Shown one piece after another: positions 17,688 to 26,423 of a stretch of 64,000 nucleotides of DNA (its first letter is position 1; each line of letters opens with the position of its first letter). The DNA is taken from contig NZ_CP010975.1 of assembly GCF_000981765.1 (NCBI RefSeq), forward strand, positions 1,240,001 through 1,304,000. The letters are read 5' to 3'. The DNA comes from Kangiella geojedonensis. Lineage in GTDB: Bacteria > Pseudomonadota > Gammaproteobacteria > Enterobacterales > Kangiellaceae. The position numbers and the translations under genes were made by a program. The notes under the pieces are model-generated. The model saw only the letters and a program-made list of their open reading frames with translations, ran no database searches and was not told where the DNA came from.

Positions 17688-18467
17688 TTAAAGCTGATGT
17701 TGGCGATAATAAAGGTTCGCCGCGTCTAAATCTTCTTCAGTATCAACACCAAGTCCTGGCACTTCTTGCGCTTCTTCTACGTGGATATGATAACCATTAG
17801 CCAGCACTCTTAACTGCTCAAGCGACTCTAACTTCTCTATTGCAGCAGGCGATAGTTTGACGTACTGAGCTAAGAAACCAGCTCGGTAGCCATAAATACC
17901 AATATGGCGTTGACAGAGCTCAGAACGAGCAACCTGCTTTTCCTCAAAACGCCCCCGCTGCCAAGGTATGGGCGCTCGTGAGAAATAGAGCGCCTTGCCC
18001 TCTACCGACGAAACCACTTTCACAACGTTTGAATTAAACACTTCCTCATCGTCCAGAATAGGAGTGCTCAAGGTCGACATGACGCAGTCAGCGTGTTCCG
18101 CTAAATTCAACGCGACTTGGCTGATATTTTCAGGCGAAATAAAGGGTTCATCACCTTGCACATTCACCACAATGTCACTGTCGGCAAAGCCTAATGACTC
18201 GCAAACTTCTGCCAATCTATCGCTACCAGAAACATGATCCTCACGAGTCATACAGACATCGCCGCCAAACTCATTCACGGCTTGTTCGATACGCTGGTCA
18301 TCGGTTGCAATTACAACTTTTGAAGCGCCGGAGAGCATTGCACGCTCATAAACATGCTGAATCATGGGCTTATCACCAATCATCGCTAAAGGCTTACCAG
18401 GCAGCCTCGTAGACGCATAACGAGCTGGAATGACAACCACGAAGTTGACTGTATCCACCACGGACAT
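17688..18467 (-). CDS. kdsB: 3-deoxy-manno-octulosonate cytidylyltransferase
   Basis: A 259-residue CMP-Kdo synthetase that activates Kdo with CTP for lipopolysaccharide inner-core synthesis. The nucleotide-binding start VVIPARYASTRLPGKPL (10-26) and the block VVNVQGDEPFISPENI are diagnostic, and EQLRVLANGYHIHVEEA near the C-terminus also fits the family. The length is normal (about 250). Its ATG overlaps the stop of the small Trm112-family gene (TAATG), so the two are translationally coupled in the lpxK-trm112-kdsB block. Confidence 0.96.
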   Translation of the reverse strand: MSVVDTVNFVVVIPARYASTRLPGKPLAMIGDKPMIQHVYERAMLSGASKVVIATDDQRIEQAVNEFGGDVCMTREDHVSGSDRLAEVCESLGFADSDIVVNVQGDEPFISPENISQVALNLAEHADCVMSTLSTPILDDEEVFNSNVVKVVSSVEGKALYFSRAPIPWQRGRFEEKQVARSELCQRHIGIYGYRAGFLAQYVKLSPAAIEKLESLEQLRVLANGYHIHVEEAQEVPGLGVDTEEDLDAANLYYRQHQL

Positions 18468-18646
18468 TAATCCAGTTCCTCAGCAGATACTTTCCGTGCC
18501 TGCTCTTCTAACATGACTGGAATATCGTCTTTTATTGGGTAAGCCAACTTATCAAAGCGACAGATTAACTCTTGTGCTTTTTTGCTGTACTGAAGTTCGC
18601 CTTTGCATAAAGGGCAAACTAAGATGTCTATTAATTTATGGTCCAT
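18467..18646 (-). CDS. ycaR: Trm112 family protein (YcaR-like)
   Basis: A 59-residue protein starting [18 protein letters not shown]. It has a CPLC zinc-type pair (C11, C14) and the family segment [14 protein letters not shown], and ends in [10 protein letters not shown]. Bacterial Trm112 proteins are small partners that activate or stabilise other enzymes such as methyltransferases, though the E. coli YcaR role is not defined. The gene lies between lpxK (18 bases) and kdsB (one-base overlap), exactly where YcaR lies in E. coli. The second metal pair is reduced: only one further Cys (LICRFD) is seen, as in many bacterial members. Confidence 0.93.
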   Translation of the reverse strand: MDHKLIDILVCPLCKGELQYSKKAQELICRFDKLAYPIKDDIPVMLEEQARKVSAEELD

Positions 18647-18664
18647 ATCTATGCTCAGAAATAA

Positions 18665-19624
18665 CTAGTTTAATAACTGTGTTAGCAGTTGCTTTAATTC
18701 TTTATCAAGCTCTTCCGTTAACTGTGTCTTAACGGGTAAATAATACATTCTATCATCGGCCAAGTGGTGACATTTTACCGCATCTTTCTCAGTCATCAGT
18801 ATCGGCCCGTTCATTCCCTTAAAGTCATCGGTTTGATACTGATGATGGTCAGGGAATACGTGAGGGGTAGCCTCTAAACCTAATGTTTTAAGCGTATCAA
18901 AAAAACGCTGTGGGTTGCCAATCGCGGCGACTGCATCCACAGCCGTGGCGTCTAATGGCTTGTCATGCCCTACCCCTTGATAACCCAGTGGCTCTAAACG
19001 CATTGATTGACCGTTAATAATTTGGATATCGACCGTTTTCAATCGCGAAGGCGGTTCTCTTAGTGGCCCCATTGGCATCAACCAACCATTTCCCAAACCT
19101 CTTGCCGAGTCTATAACCACCACTTCTAAATCTCTTTGCAAGGCATAATGTTGAAGACCATCGTCACAAATAACGATATCACAGCCTAAATCGATCAGTT
19201 TCTGTCCACCGCGGCTTCTAATAGGATCGACTACAACCGGTACTTTAGTTTGGTGAAAGATTAAATAGGGTTCATCGCCAGAAATATCGGCCGAGGTATC
19301 CTCATCAACCACCAGTGGGTGGTTTTCAGCTGCCCCACCATAACCTCGAGTTACCAAGCCAGGCTGGTAGCCTTGCTCCTTGAGCCATTGAAGAATATAG
19401 ATAGATAAAGGTGTTTTTCCTGTGCCGCCAACAGTGACGTTGCCGATAACAACCACTGGTTTGGATAACTTGGTCGACTTAAACCAGCCAATGCTATACA
19501 AAGCGCGACGCGAAAAAACAAATAACCGCAACAACAATTGCAGCGGCAAAAAGAGCCATAACCACAACGGTGTCTGACGATACCATAAGCCCTCAAGAAA
19601 ACTCTGGCTTTTAGAAATCGCCAT
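18665..19624 (-). CDS. lpxK: Tetraacyldisaccharide 4'-kinase
   Basis: A 319-residue membrane-associated kinase that phosphorylates the 4' position of lipid A disaccharide. The Walker A loop is in VIGNVTVGGTGKTPL (about 59-73), and the sequence VTRGYGG and the DDGLQHYALQRD block are lpxK signatures. An N-terminal hydrophobic segment (about 18-38) anchors it to the inner membrane. It starts 5 bases after msbA and is followed by trm112 and kdsB, so lipid A phosphorylation, export and Kdo activation are co-expressed. Confidence 0.96.
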   Translation of the reverse strand: MAISKSQSFLEGLWYRQTPLWLWLFLPLQLLLRLFVFSRRALYSIGWFKSTKLSKPVVVIGNVTVGGTGKTPLSIYILQWLKEQGYQPGLVTRGYGGAAENHPLVVDEDTSADISGDEPYLIFHQTKVPVVVDPIRSRGGQKLIDLGCDIVICDDGLQHYALQRDLEVVVIDSARGLGNGWLMPMGPLREPPSRLKTVDIQIINGQSMRLEPLGYQGVGHDKPLDATAVDAVAAIGNPQRFFDTLKTLGLEATPHVFPDHHQYQTDDFKGMNGPILMTEKDAVKCHHLADDRMYYLPVKTQLTEELDKELKQLLTQLLN

Positions 19625-19629
19625 TATCG

Positions 19630-21378
19630 TTACTCACTAAACTGCATTTGTTGAAGCCTGGTATACTCACCTTCTCGCTTCATCAACTCATCATGAGAGC
19701 CCGCCTCAATGATACGGCCCTCTTTGACCACAAGTATCTTGTCGGCACTTTCGATAGTCGACAGTCTATGTGCGACGACAATAGTGGTTCGCCCGACCAT
19801 TAAAGCTTCTAGTGCTTTTTGAATATGACGCTCAGACTCGGTGTCGAGCGCAGACGTTGCTTCATCAAGAATTAAAATTGGCGCATCTTTAAGCATCGCG
19901 CGAGCAATGGCTAGACGTTGACGCTGACCGCCAGACAGTAATAAGCCATTGTCGCCAACTTGAGTGTCGAGTTGCTGGGGTAACTGTTCAATAAACTCCC
20001 ATGCGTAAGCATCTTTAGCAGCTTTAATAATCTCTTCATCCGTTGCATCTTCTAATCGCCCGTAAGCGATATTGTGGCGTATAGTGTTGTTAAAGAGCAC
20101 AACATTTTGCGAAACGGTCGCCATCTGCTGTCTTAATGAAGATAAGGTTAAACTGTCGATATCCATGTCATCGACTAAGATTGTACCCGAATCAGGGTTA
20201 TACAGGCGTTGAATCAAGCTAGCTATGGTACTTTTGCCGCTTCCTGAACGACCAACCAGCGCGATCGTTTGCCCTGGTTCAGCGATAAACGAGACGTCTT
20301 GCAAGATAGTTTTATCCGCCTCATAAGCAAAACCAACGTTATTGAATTCAATTTTCCCTTTGGCTCTCTTGATTACGGTCGTGCCATGATCCGGTTCGTC
20401 AGGAAGATCGAGGATCTCAAAGACACTTTGCGCACCGGCAATACCACGCTGCAAATGGGTATTAACATTGCTGATATCGCGCATCGGCTTAAGGATAACA
20501 CCCATCATGGTAATAAATGTCACCAGCTCGCCATCGGTCATACGGCCAGCTAATAACTCTAAACTACCAAAATACATAATCGCGGCGAAACCAAACCCTG
20601 CAACAATTTGGATCACTGGCGAAGCAATGCCTTTTGTCGCGATAAGCTTCATGTCTTGCTGACGGTTTCGATTCGCTTTATCTTTGAAGTTCTTAATTTC
20701 ACGCTTAGCGCCACCGAAAATTTTAATGACCTGATTGCCTTTGATCGTTTCTTCAGCGGTTTTCGTAACGTCACCGACCACGTTTTGGATATTGCCACTG
20801 ACTTTTTTCAAACGCTTAGCACTAACGTTAATGATCCAAGCAATCACGGGGACGACGATAAATAAGAACAGCGTTAAACGCCAGCTTATCAGCGTTAAAT
20901 AAACCAAGACAAAAAGAATGGTGCCACCCGTACGGATTAATAAGGTAATCGCATCAGAACTTGCAACAGCAACCTGCTCCGTATTGAAAGTCATGGTTGA
21001 TAACAAGTTTCCGGGGGCTCTTTCAGAGAAAAAGCGTGCTGGCTGGCGTATATATTTTTCATACAAGCTTTCGCGGAAGTCTTGGACAACTTTACGCCCA
21101 ACCCAGCCCATGCAATAGGTCGACACAAAGTTGCAGATACCGCGCAGAAATATTGCGCCGATGATAAATAAAGGGGTTTGTACTAATAAGAAGAACTTGT
21201 CACGTTCTTTGAGGCCATCATCAATGAGGTATTGTATGGCATTCACAAAAGAAGCCTCGATCAAAGCGAAGCCTATATTCGCGAATATACCTATTAAGAA
21301 TATCCACTTGTAACGCTTGGTATAACCAAGCAATCGCTTATAAATTATTGAGCTTTTATCTGAATTCAGTTCTGACAT
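19630..21378 (-). CDS. msbA: Lipid A export ATP-binding/permease protein
   Basis: A 582-residue half-ABC exporter, the length of E. coli MsbA. Six membrane segments occupy about 1-310; the nucleotide-binding domain follows with Walker A GRSGSGKST, the signature LLSGGQRQRLAIARAM, Walker B ILILDEATSALD and the H-loop VVAHRLSTIE. It flips lipid A-core from the inner to the outer leaflet of the inner membrane. It sits 16 bases after exbD and 5 bases before lpxK, the common gammaproteobacterial order. The protein should work as a homodimer. Confidence 0.96.
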   Translation of the reverse strand: MSELNSDKSSIIYKRLLGYTKRYKWIFLIGIFANIGFALIEASFVNAIQYLIDDGLKERDKFFLLVQTPLFIIGAIFLRGICNFVSTYCMGWVGRKVVQDFRESLYEKYIRQPARFFSERAPGNLLSTMTFNTEQVAVASSDAITLLIRTGGTILFVLVYLTLISWRLTLFLFIVVPVIAWIINVSAKRLKKVSGNIQNVVGDVTKTAEETIKGNQVIKIFGGAKREIKNFKDKANRNRQQDMKLIATKGIASPVIQIVAGFGFAAIMYFGSLELLAGRMTDGELVTFITMMGVILKPMRDISNVNTHLQRGIAGAQSVFEILDLPDEPDHGTTVIKRAKGKIEFNNVGFAYEADKTILQDVSFIAEPGQTIALVGRSGSGKSTIASLIQRLYNPDSGTILVDDMDIDSLTLSSLRQQMATVSQNVVLFNNTIRHNIAYGRLEDATDEEIIKAAKDAYAWEFIEQLPQQLDTQVGDNGLLLSGGQRQRLAIARAMLKDAPILILDEATSALDTESERHIQKALEALMVGRTTIVVAHRLSTIESADKILVVKEGRIIEAGSHDELMKREGEYTRLQQMQFSE

Positions 21379-21394
21379 GCACTATTTTTAAACA

Positions 21395-21814
21395 CTAGTT
21401 ATTTTCAGAGCTAGGCTTCTGCGTCGGTAGCGTTAAGTTATTAAAACCCGCTTGCCCCGCAGCATCCATAACCGTAATCACGGCTTGATAGGGAGCAGCC
21501 GCATCTGCGCTGATTATAACAGGTGTTTGATGGTCTGTGGACGATTGTTTTAGTGCTTCTTTTATCGTACCCACATCGCGATTGACCAGTCCATTTCCGT
21601 TAACAAAAACCTCTCCGGTTTTAGACACAGTTACTTCGATTGAATCGCTAGGTGATTCTAGAGCTTCTCCATTTGCTTCAGGTAACGTTAGGCTCACCTT
21701 GGTTTCTTTCTTGAAACTGGTCGACACCATAAAAAAGATCAGCAGCAGGAAGACCACATCAATTAAGGGGGTTAAATTTATCTGCACATCTTCTTTTTTC
21801 TTTTTTAACCACAT
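21395..21814 (-). CDS. exbD: ExbD/TolR-family biopolymer transport protein
   Basis: A 139-residue protein with one N-terminal membrane helix (about 13-33) containing the essential aspartate in NLTPLIDVVFLLLIFFMV, and a periplasmic domain after it. ExbD with ExbB forms the proton-driven motor that energises TonB-type systems. No tonB gene is in the window. Its position between exbB and msbA is found in many Gammaproteobacteria, where the role of this pair is thought to be linked to envelope transport but is not settled. Confidence 0.92.
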   Translation of the reverse strand: MWLKKKKEDVQINLTPLIDVVFLLLIFFMVSTSFKKETKVSLTLPEANGEALESPSDSIEVTVSKTGEVFVNGNGLVNRDVGTIKEALKQSSTDHQTPVIISADAAAPYQAVITVMDAAGQAGFNNLTLPTQKPSSENN

Positions 21815-21827
21815 AAGCTGTGCCTAA

Positions 21828-22535
21828 TTAATCTTGACTAGAGGTAAAGATTTCGCGCTCGCCATGCAAAACATCCACCATTTTCAGGGCTTCTTGCTCC
21901 ATGTCCGTCACTAACTCTTCGACACGACGGATAAAATGACGATGTAACACTAGGGTTGGAATGGCGACGGCCATGCCTGCCGCTGTAGTGATTAAAGCCT
22001 CCGAGATACCGCCAGCCAAGGCATCAGCATTTCCGACCCCTTCCACTCTCATCACGGTAAAGACTTTGATCATGCCGATAACAGTTCCTAATAGGCCCAA
22101 CAAAGGTGCAACAAGTGCAATAGAACCCAGTGTATTAAGATAACGTTCTAAGCGTACTATAACGGCTCTTCCCGCCTCATTAATACTGGCTTTCATCGAC
22201 TCGCGACCGTATTGATGATTCAACAAGCCTGCGGTTAACACCTCACCGAGTTCTGAGCTGTTTTTCAGATCGCGCATTTTGCTTTTATCGAACTGGCCAT
22301 TTTTAATCCAAGTCCATACCTGAGCAACTAAGTGCTTTGGCAGAATTCGTTCTCTTTTTAATGCCCAAATGCGTTCAACAATAATTCCCATGGCGATTAA
22401 TGAACAGATAGCGATTGGTACCATCGTCCAGCCACCAGCTTTGAATAGATCAAAAAGCGTTCCCGTCGACGATGCCCCAGCCGTAGCGAGTACTGTTGTT
22501 GATGTGATTGCGAAAGATATGACCATGAGCCCCAT
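21828..22535 (-). CDS. exbB: MotA/TolQ/ExbB proton channel family protein
   Basis: A 235-residue inner-membrane protein with three membrane helices: about 1-20, the pair around SIALVAPLLGLLGTVIGMI and the last around EALITTAAGMAVAIPTLVL. These two last helices and the cytosolic loop between the first and second are the TolQ/ExbB pattern. It is the first gene of the exbB-exbD-msbA-lpxK-trm112-kdsB run. The N-terminal segment could be a cleaved signal or a true helix. The start at 22535 is the first ATG; a later Met (MVISF, codon 4) is also possible. Confidence 0.92.
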   Translation of the reverse strand: MGLMVISFAITSTTVLATAGASSTGTLFDLFKAGGWTMVPIAICSLIAMGIIVERIWALKRERILPKHLVAQVWTWIKNGQFDKSKMRDLKNSSELGEVLTAGLLNHQYGRESMKASINEAGRAVIVRLERYLNTLGSIALVAPLLGLLGTVIGMIKVFTVMRVEGVGNADALAGGISEALITTAAGMAVAIPTLVLHRHFIRRVEELVTDMEQEALKMVDVLHGEREIFTSSQD

Positions 22536-22702
22536 TACCTCAATGCGTGAATCTACACAGATTAGGCTATACGCCCGAAAACTGTATAAATATTAATCAT
22601 TTATTATTAATTTAATCAAAATATTGTGCAGTAGCGCTCGGTTAAGAGCAAGTGTTGATTACTGACAAGTGTGAACAAATCCACCGCTTTTATCAAATAC
22701 GA

Positions 22703-25048
22703 TTATTTTTCAACCACTTCACAAGGTTTTGAGCGCCAAAACTTAAGGTTTTCACGTTCAACTTCATAACTACCTTGGTCCAGAAAATAGGTGATTTGAC
22801 CATAACAACCTGTGTTTATTTGTGGAATCTTAAAGTCTTGGTAGCGAGCGACGACCTTGTCGTTGGGTAGCTTGTATCGGCTAAAGCGTTCTGTTGAGTA
22901 TATTGCCAAACCAGGATTTACTTTTTTTATGAAGGGGTAAGTCGATGAACTATTACTGCCGTGATGCGGCACCAATAATATATCGGCTTCGAGTTCATCT
23001 CCCCTGTGTTCGGCTAATGAATACTCGACGTCTTTCTCAATATCCCCCGTCAACAGTATTGAAAACTGATAGTCGGGCAGCGAACTACGGACTTTAATCA
23101 CACAAGAATCATTGTTACTGCCAACAGATGAGTCTTGCGGATGTAAGGCTTCAATCATAAAACTTCCAATGGTCCGATTAAAACCTGTCTCACAAAACTC
23201 CATATCTTCGCGTTGATACTTTTGTCGCGCCCATTGGCCCGCGATTGTAATTCCTACTGGTATATCAGCTTGAATATCATGTAACCCACCCGAGTGATCA
23301 TTATCCTGATGGCTCAGTATCAAAGCATCTAGGTGTGAAATTTTCAGCGTATTCAGGGTTGGCGCAATATAACTTTGGTAGGCGCTACTACCTTCAGCGC
23401 CATAACCTGTGTCGTACAGAATATGGTGTCGTCCATCAGTGAGTAATACTGCTAAGCCGTGGCCCACATCAAAAACGATCAGTAACGGCCGATTTGTCGA
23501 CAAGGATATTTGTATACCGTAACTGCCGATAACTATTATCACAAAGAGCGCAAACGCATAGCGAATCCTACCAAGAGGCAACCACACAAGAATAGCCGCG
23601 ATTAACAAAACAATCAGCAACCAAGGCGGTAGATAAACGCTAAAGCTCAAGCTACTGAGTGATTGCTCTACTATGCTTCCAAACGCTAAAAAGTGACTGA
23701 TTGAAGAGTCTATCAAGACCATTAACTGAGCCGTTAAGCCTGTAAAGTCAGCAATAGCAGCGATAATAATAAGGGGCAACACAAGCAAACTAAACAAAGG
23801 GATGATAACGACATTAATTACTAGTCCCAACAGCGTTGCTTGTTGAAAAAAGAAAAGGCTTGGAAGGACTAAGGTCGTTGAGATCGCTATTTGAATGCTG
23901 CACAAACGTTTCAGGGCAGCCAGTATTCCTGACTGCATCATGACCCGCCCTGCTAACACAAGACTAATTACCGCTACTGCGAGATAAGACATCCAGAAAC
24001 TGGCTGACATCACACTCAATGGATCGATAAGCAGTATGATTCCTAAAGAAATCTTTATGCCACTAAACAAAGCAGCCTGTCGCTGCGCAAGCATTGAAAC
24101 AGAAACGCAACACCACATTATCAGGGCACGAACTGTGGGTAGTGAGAAATCGGCTAAAGACGCATAAAACAAAGCCACAAGACAACCGACTACCACAGCT
24201 GGCCGCAGAGGTTCAATGATATTCCGTCGGCAGGCGCGGTTAATCCACCCTAAAAGCTTAAAAGAAAAGAACAATCCAACACCTGCCACTATGGATATGT
24301 GTAAGCCAGAAATAGCGATGAGGTGGCTTAAACCTAAATGTTGCAGGGTGGCTTTATCCTGCTGTGAAATAGCGCTCTTCTCACCAATGAGCAAGGCTTG
24401 TAATAACCCTGCATTTGAATAATGACTAAGCTCGAAGAAAATAGTTTGCCGCAGATTAGCAATACTATAGTTCTTCGCGGGCTTGAGTCTTTGTGAACTT
24501 TTTACATAGCCTTTGCCATCGAGTCGCTGCTGGAACATGTATAACTCATAATCGAAGCCTGCGTTGTTAACCGGGCCTTGTATCGGCTTCAGTTTCACGG
24601 TCATCGACCAAGTTTCGCCTAACTGATAGTGGCAGTTGTTATGGTAGTCTTTCAGCTGCAAACGTTTCCCCAGTAACTGAAGGCTGTTAGCCTTGGTTAC
24701 CTTAACTTTAAACTGACAATATTCGGGATAAATAGCTGGTAATGACTTAAGCTCTGCTTCTATAATGTGCACGCTTTGATTTTCCGGCGATGGGATCTGC
24801 TGTGATAATCGCCATGATGCGTGAATAGACGACCAGCCTAACCCCATAAAAAAGCCGCTTAACAAAACAATACCCACTGATAGTAAGGGATGTTTTGAAT
24901 GCTTTTGTAGGTATAATGTAGGCAGTGTGGCAGTAATCAACGCTACTGCGCACGGTGTTGAAAGTGTGGTTGCTAGTGTTGTAAGAGTGCAACAACCAAG
25001 CAACAGACCCAAAATCCATTTGAACATTCTAGGATAATCCTTATCCAA
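22703..25048 (-). CDS. comEC: DNA internalization competence protein ComEC/Rec2
   Basis: A 781-residue polytopic protein with the three parts of ComEC: an N-terminal DUF4131/OB region (about 30-190), the competence membrane domain starting near GLLQALLIGEKSAIS and SHLIAISGLHISIVAG, and a C-terminal metallo-beta-lactamase domain with ILSHQDNDHSGGLHD and LLVPHHGSNSSS. It forms the inner-membrane channel for single-stranded DNA uptake, so natural transformation is possible if the type IV pilus and other competence genes exist elsewhere. It is divergent to the DUF2062 gene and lies upstream of exbB, as in Pseudomonas and related genomes. Confidence 0.95.
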   Translation of the reverse strand: MDKDYPRMFKWILGLLLGCCTLTTLATTLSTPCAVALITATLPTLYLQKHSKHPLLSVGIVLLSGFFMGLGWSSIHASWRLSQQIPSPENQSVHIIEAELKSLPAIYPEYCQFKVKVTKANSLQLLGKRLQLKDYHNNCHYQLGETWSMTVKLKPIQGPVNNAGFDYELYMFQQRLDGKGYVKSSQRLKPAKNYSIANLRQTIFFELSHYSNAGLLQALLIGEKSAISQQDKATLQHLGLSHLIAISGLHISIVAGVGLFFSFKLLGWINRACRRNIIEPLRPAVVVGCLVALFYASLADFSLPTVRALIMWCCVSVSMLAQRQAALFSGIKISLGIILLIDPLSVMSASFWMSYLAVAVISLVLAGRVMMQSGILAALKRLCSIQIAISTTLVLPSLFFFQQATLLGLVINVVIIPLFSLLVLPLIIIAAIADFTGLTAQLMVLIDSSISHFLAFGSIVEQSLSSLSFSVYLPPWLLIVLLIAAILVWLPLGRIRYAFALFVIIVIGSYGIQISLSTNRPLLIVFDVGHGLAVLLTDGRHHILYDTGYGAEGSSAYQSYIAPTLNTLKISHLDALILSHQDNDHSGGLHDIQADIPVGITIAGQWARQKYQREDMEFCETGFNRTIGSFMIEALHPQDSSVGSNNDSCVIKVRSSLPDYQFSILLTGDIEKDVEYSLAEHRGDELEADILLVPHHGSNSSSTYPFIKKVNPGLAIYSTERFSRYKLPNDKVVARYQDFKIPQINTGCYGQITYFLDQGSYEVERENLKFWRSKPCEVVEK

Positions 25049-25102
25049 GCTTTAATAAAAGTGTTGTACGATGAACAAACGCAAGTGTAACCGTGAAACT
25101 CT

Positions 25103-25714
25103 ATGCCGCGCAAGTTACTAAGAAAAATTACGCCAGACCCGAAAAAAGTTACTGATAATCGCTTTTTAAAGATATTCGGTAAATTGATTCACGATCCTGG
25201 TTTATGGCACCTGAACCGCTACAGTGCCTCAGGCGCATTTGCGATCGGCCTTTTTATGTGTTTTATGCCAATTCCGTTTCAAATGGTGATGGCCGCTGGT
25301 CTTGCTATTTGGTTTCGAGTGAACTTGCCTTTATCCATCTTATTATGCTGGATAACCAACCCCTTAACCATTCCACCAATGTTCTACTTCGCATACTTGG
25401 TCGGTACTTGGGTACTTTCATGGCCGCCGAGCGAGTTTGAATTTGAGCTTAGTTTTGAGTGGCTAGGCAACGAGCTTGTTCATATTTGGCAGCCGTTCTT
25501 ATTGGGTTGTTTAATCTGTGGCTCGGTCGCTGCTATTATCGGTTATTACACCATTAGTTTATCTTGGCGTTACCATGTAGTGATGGCGTGGAAAGCGCGC
25601 CAACAGCGCTGGAAGGAGAAACTTTTACACAAGCTGCACTTAGACGGAGATAATGAAGAGTCCTCTCAAAACAAAAAAACTCAGGACAAGCCTGAGTCTT
25701 CTGATAAACAATAA
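25103..25714 (+). CDS. DUF2062 domain-containing membrane protein
   Basis: A 203-residue inner-membrane protein. The conserved DUF2062 run FAIGLFMCFMPIPFQMV (about 46-62) and NLPLSILLCWITNPLT is seen, with three or four membrane helices, followed by a charged cytosolic tail rich in Lys, Glu and Ser from about 165. The family has no established role. It is often encoded beside comEC and the lol genes, as here: divergent to comEC and convergent with lolD, with only 7 bases between the last two. Confidence 0.9.
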   Translation: MPRKLLRKITPDPKKVTDNRFLKIFGKLIHDPGLWHLNRYSASGAFAIGLFMCFMPIPFQMVMAAGLAIWFRVNLPLSILLCWITNPLTIPPMFYFAYLVGTWVLSWPPSEFEFELSFEWLGNELVHIWQPFLLGCLICGSVAAIIGYYTISLSWRYHVVMAWKARQQRWKEKLLHKLHLDGDNEESSQNKKTQDKPESSDKQ

Positions 25715-25721
25715 TTCTTAC

Positions 25722-26423
25722 TTAAAGGTTTAGCGGCTTTAAGGTGCCGTCCTCTAAATGCAACTGTCGCTGCATTTTTCCAGCAAGCTCCAAATCATGG
25801 GTAACCGTAATAAAGGTCGTCCCCATTTCACGATTAAGCTCACACATAAGCTCATAAACCTGATTGGCAGTGCCGTGATCCAAGTTGCCAGTAGGCTCAT
25901 CGGCCAAAACACAGTCTGGCTCAGTCACTAAAGCTCGCGCAAAAGCGATTCGCTGACGTTCGCCACCCGATAACTCAGACGGTTTATGCGTCTTACGATG
26001 CCCAAGCCCTACTTTATCGATTAAGTCGCTTGCGATAGCATGAGCTTCTTGTCGTTTCATTCCACGAATAATTAATGGCATCGCGACGTTATCTTGTGCT
26101 TCAAACTCTGGCAGTAAGTGATGAAATTGATACACAAAACCAATATGACGGTTACGGAAGTTTCCTTGTGCCTTCGGTGACAATTTATGGATATCTGTGC
26201 CATTAAGCTGGACAGTTCCTGTTGTCGGCTTGTCTAAACCACCGATTAAATGCAGTAAAGTGCTTTTACCAGAACCCGAAGAGCCGACGATGGCCAACTG
26301 CTCCCCCTTCACCACTTCTAAGCTTAAATTCGTTAACACTTGAACCTTATTAGCGCCATCATTATAAGTGCGGTTTAAAGAGTCGATCTGAATAATTGGG
26401 CTGCTCTTTACTGAATTATTCAT
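25722..26423 (-). CDS. lolD: Lipoprotein-releasing system ATPase LolD
   Basis: A 233-residue ABC ATPase. Walker A is GSSGSGKST (about 52-60), the signature SELSGGERQRIAFARAL, Walker B CVLADEPTGNLD and the His switch VTHDLELA. LolD powers extraction of outer-membrane lipoproteins from the inner membrane to the chaperone LolA. It overlaps the permease gene by 8 bases (26416-26423), so it is translated from the same mRNA. No second permease gene follows, unlike lolCDE of E. coli. Confidence 0.95.
   Translation of the reverse strand: MNNSVKSSPIIQIDSLNRTYNDGANKVQVLTNLSLEVVKGEQLAIVGSSGSGKSTLLHLIGGLDKPTTGTVQLNGTDIHKLSPKAQGNFRNRHIGFVYQFHHLLPEFEAQDNVAMPLIIRGMKRQEAHAIASDLIDKVGLGHRKTHKPSELSGGERQRIAFARALVTEPDCVLADEPTGNLDHGTANQVYELMCELNREMGTTFITVTHDLELAGKMQRQLHLEDGTLKPLNL

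Noticed and set aside
21395-22535. A TonB system around exbB-exbD
   Set aside because: No tonB gene is in the window, and exbBD beside msbA is a common conserved arrangement in itself.
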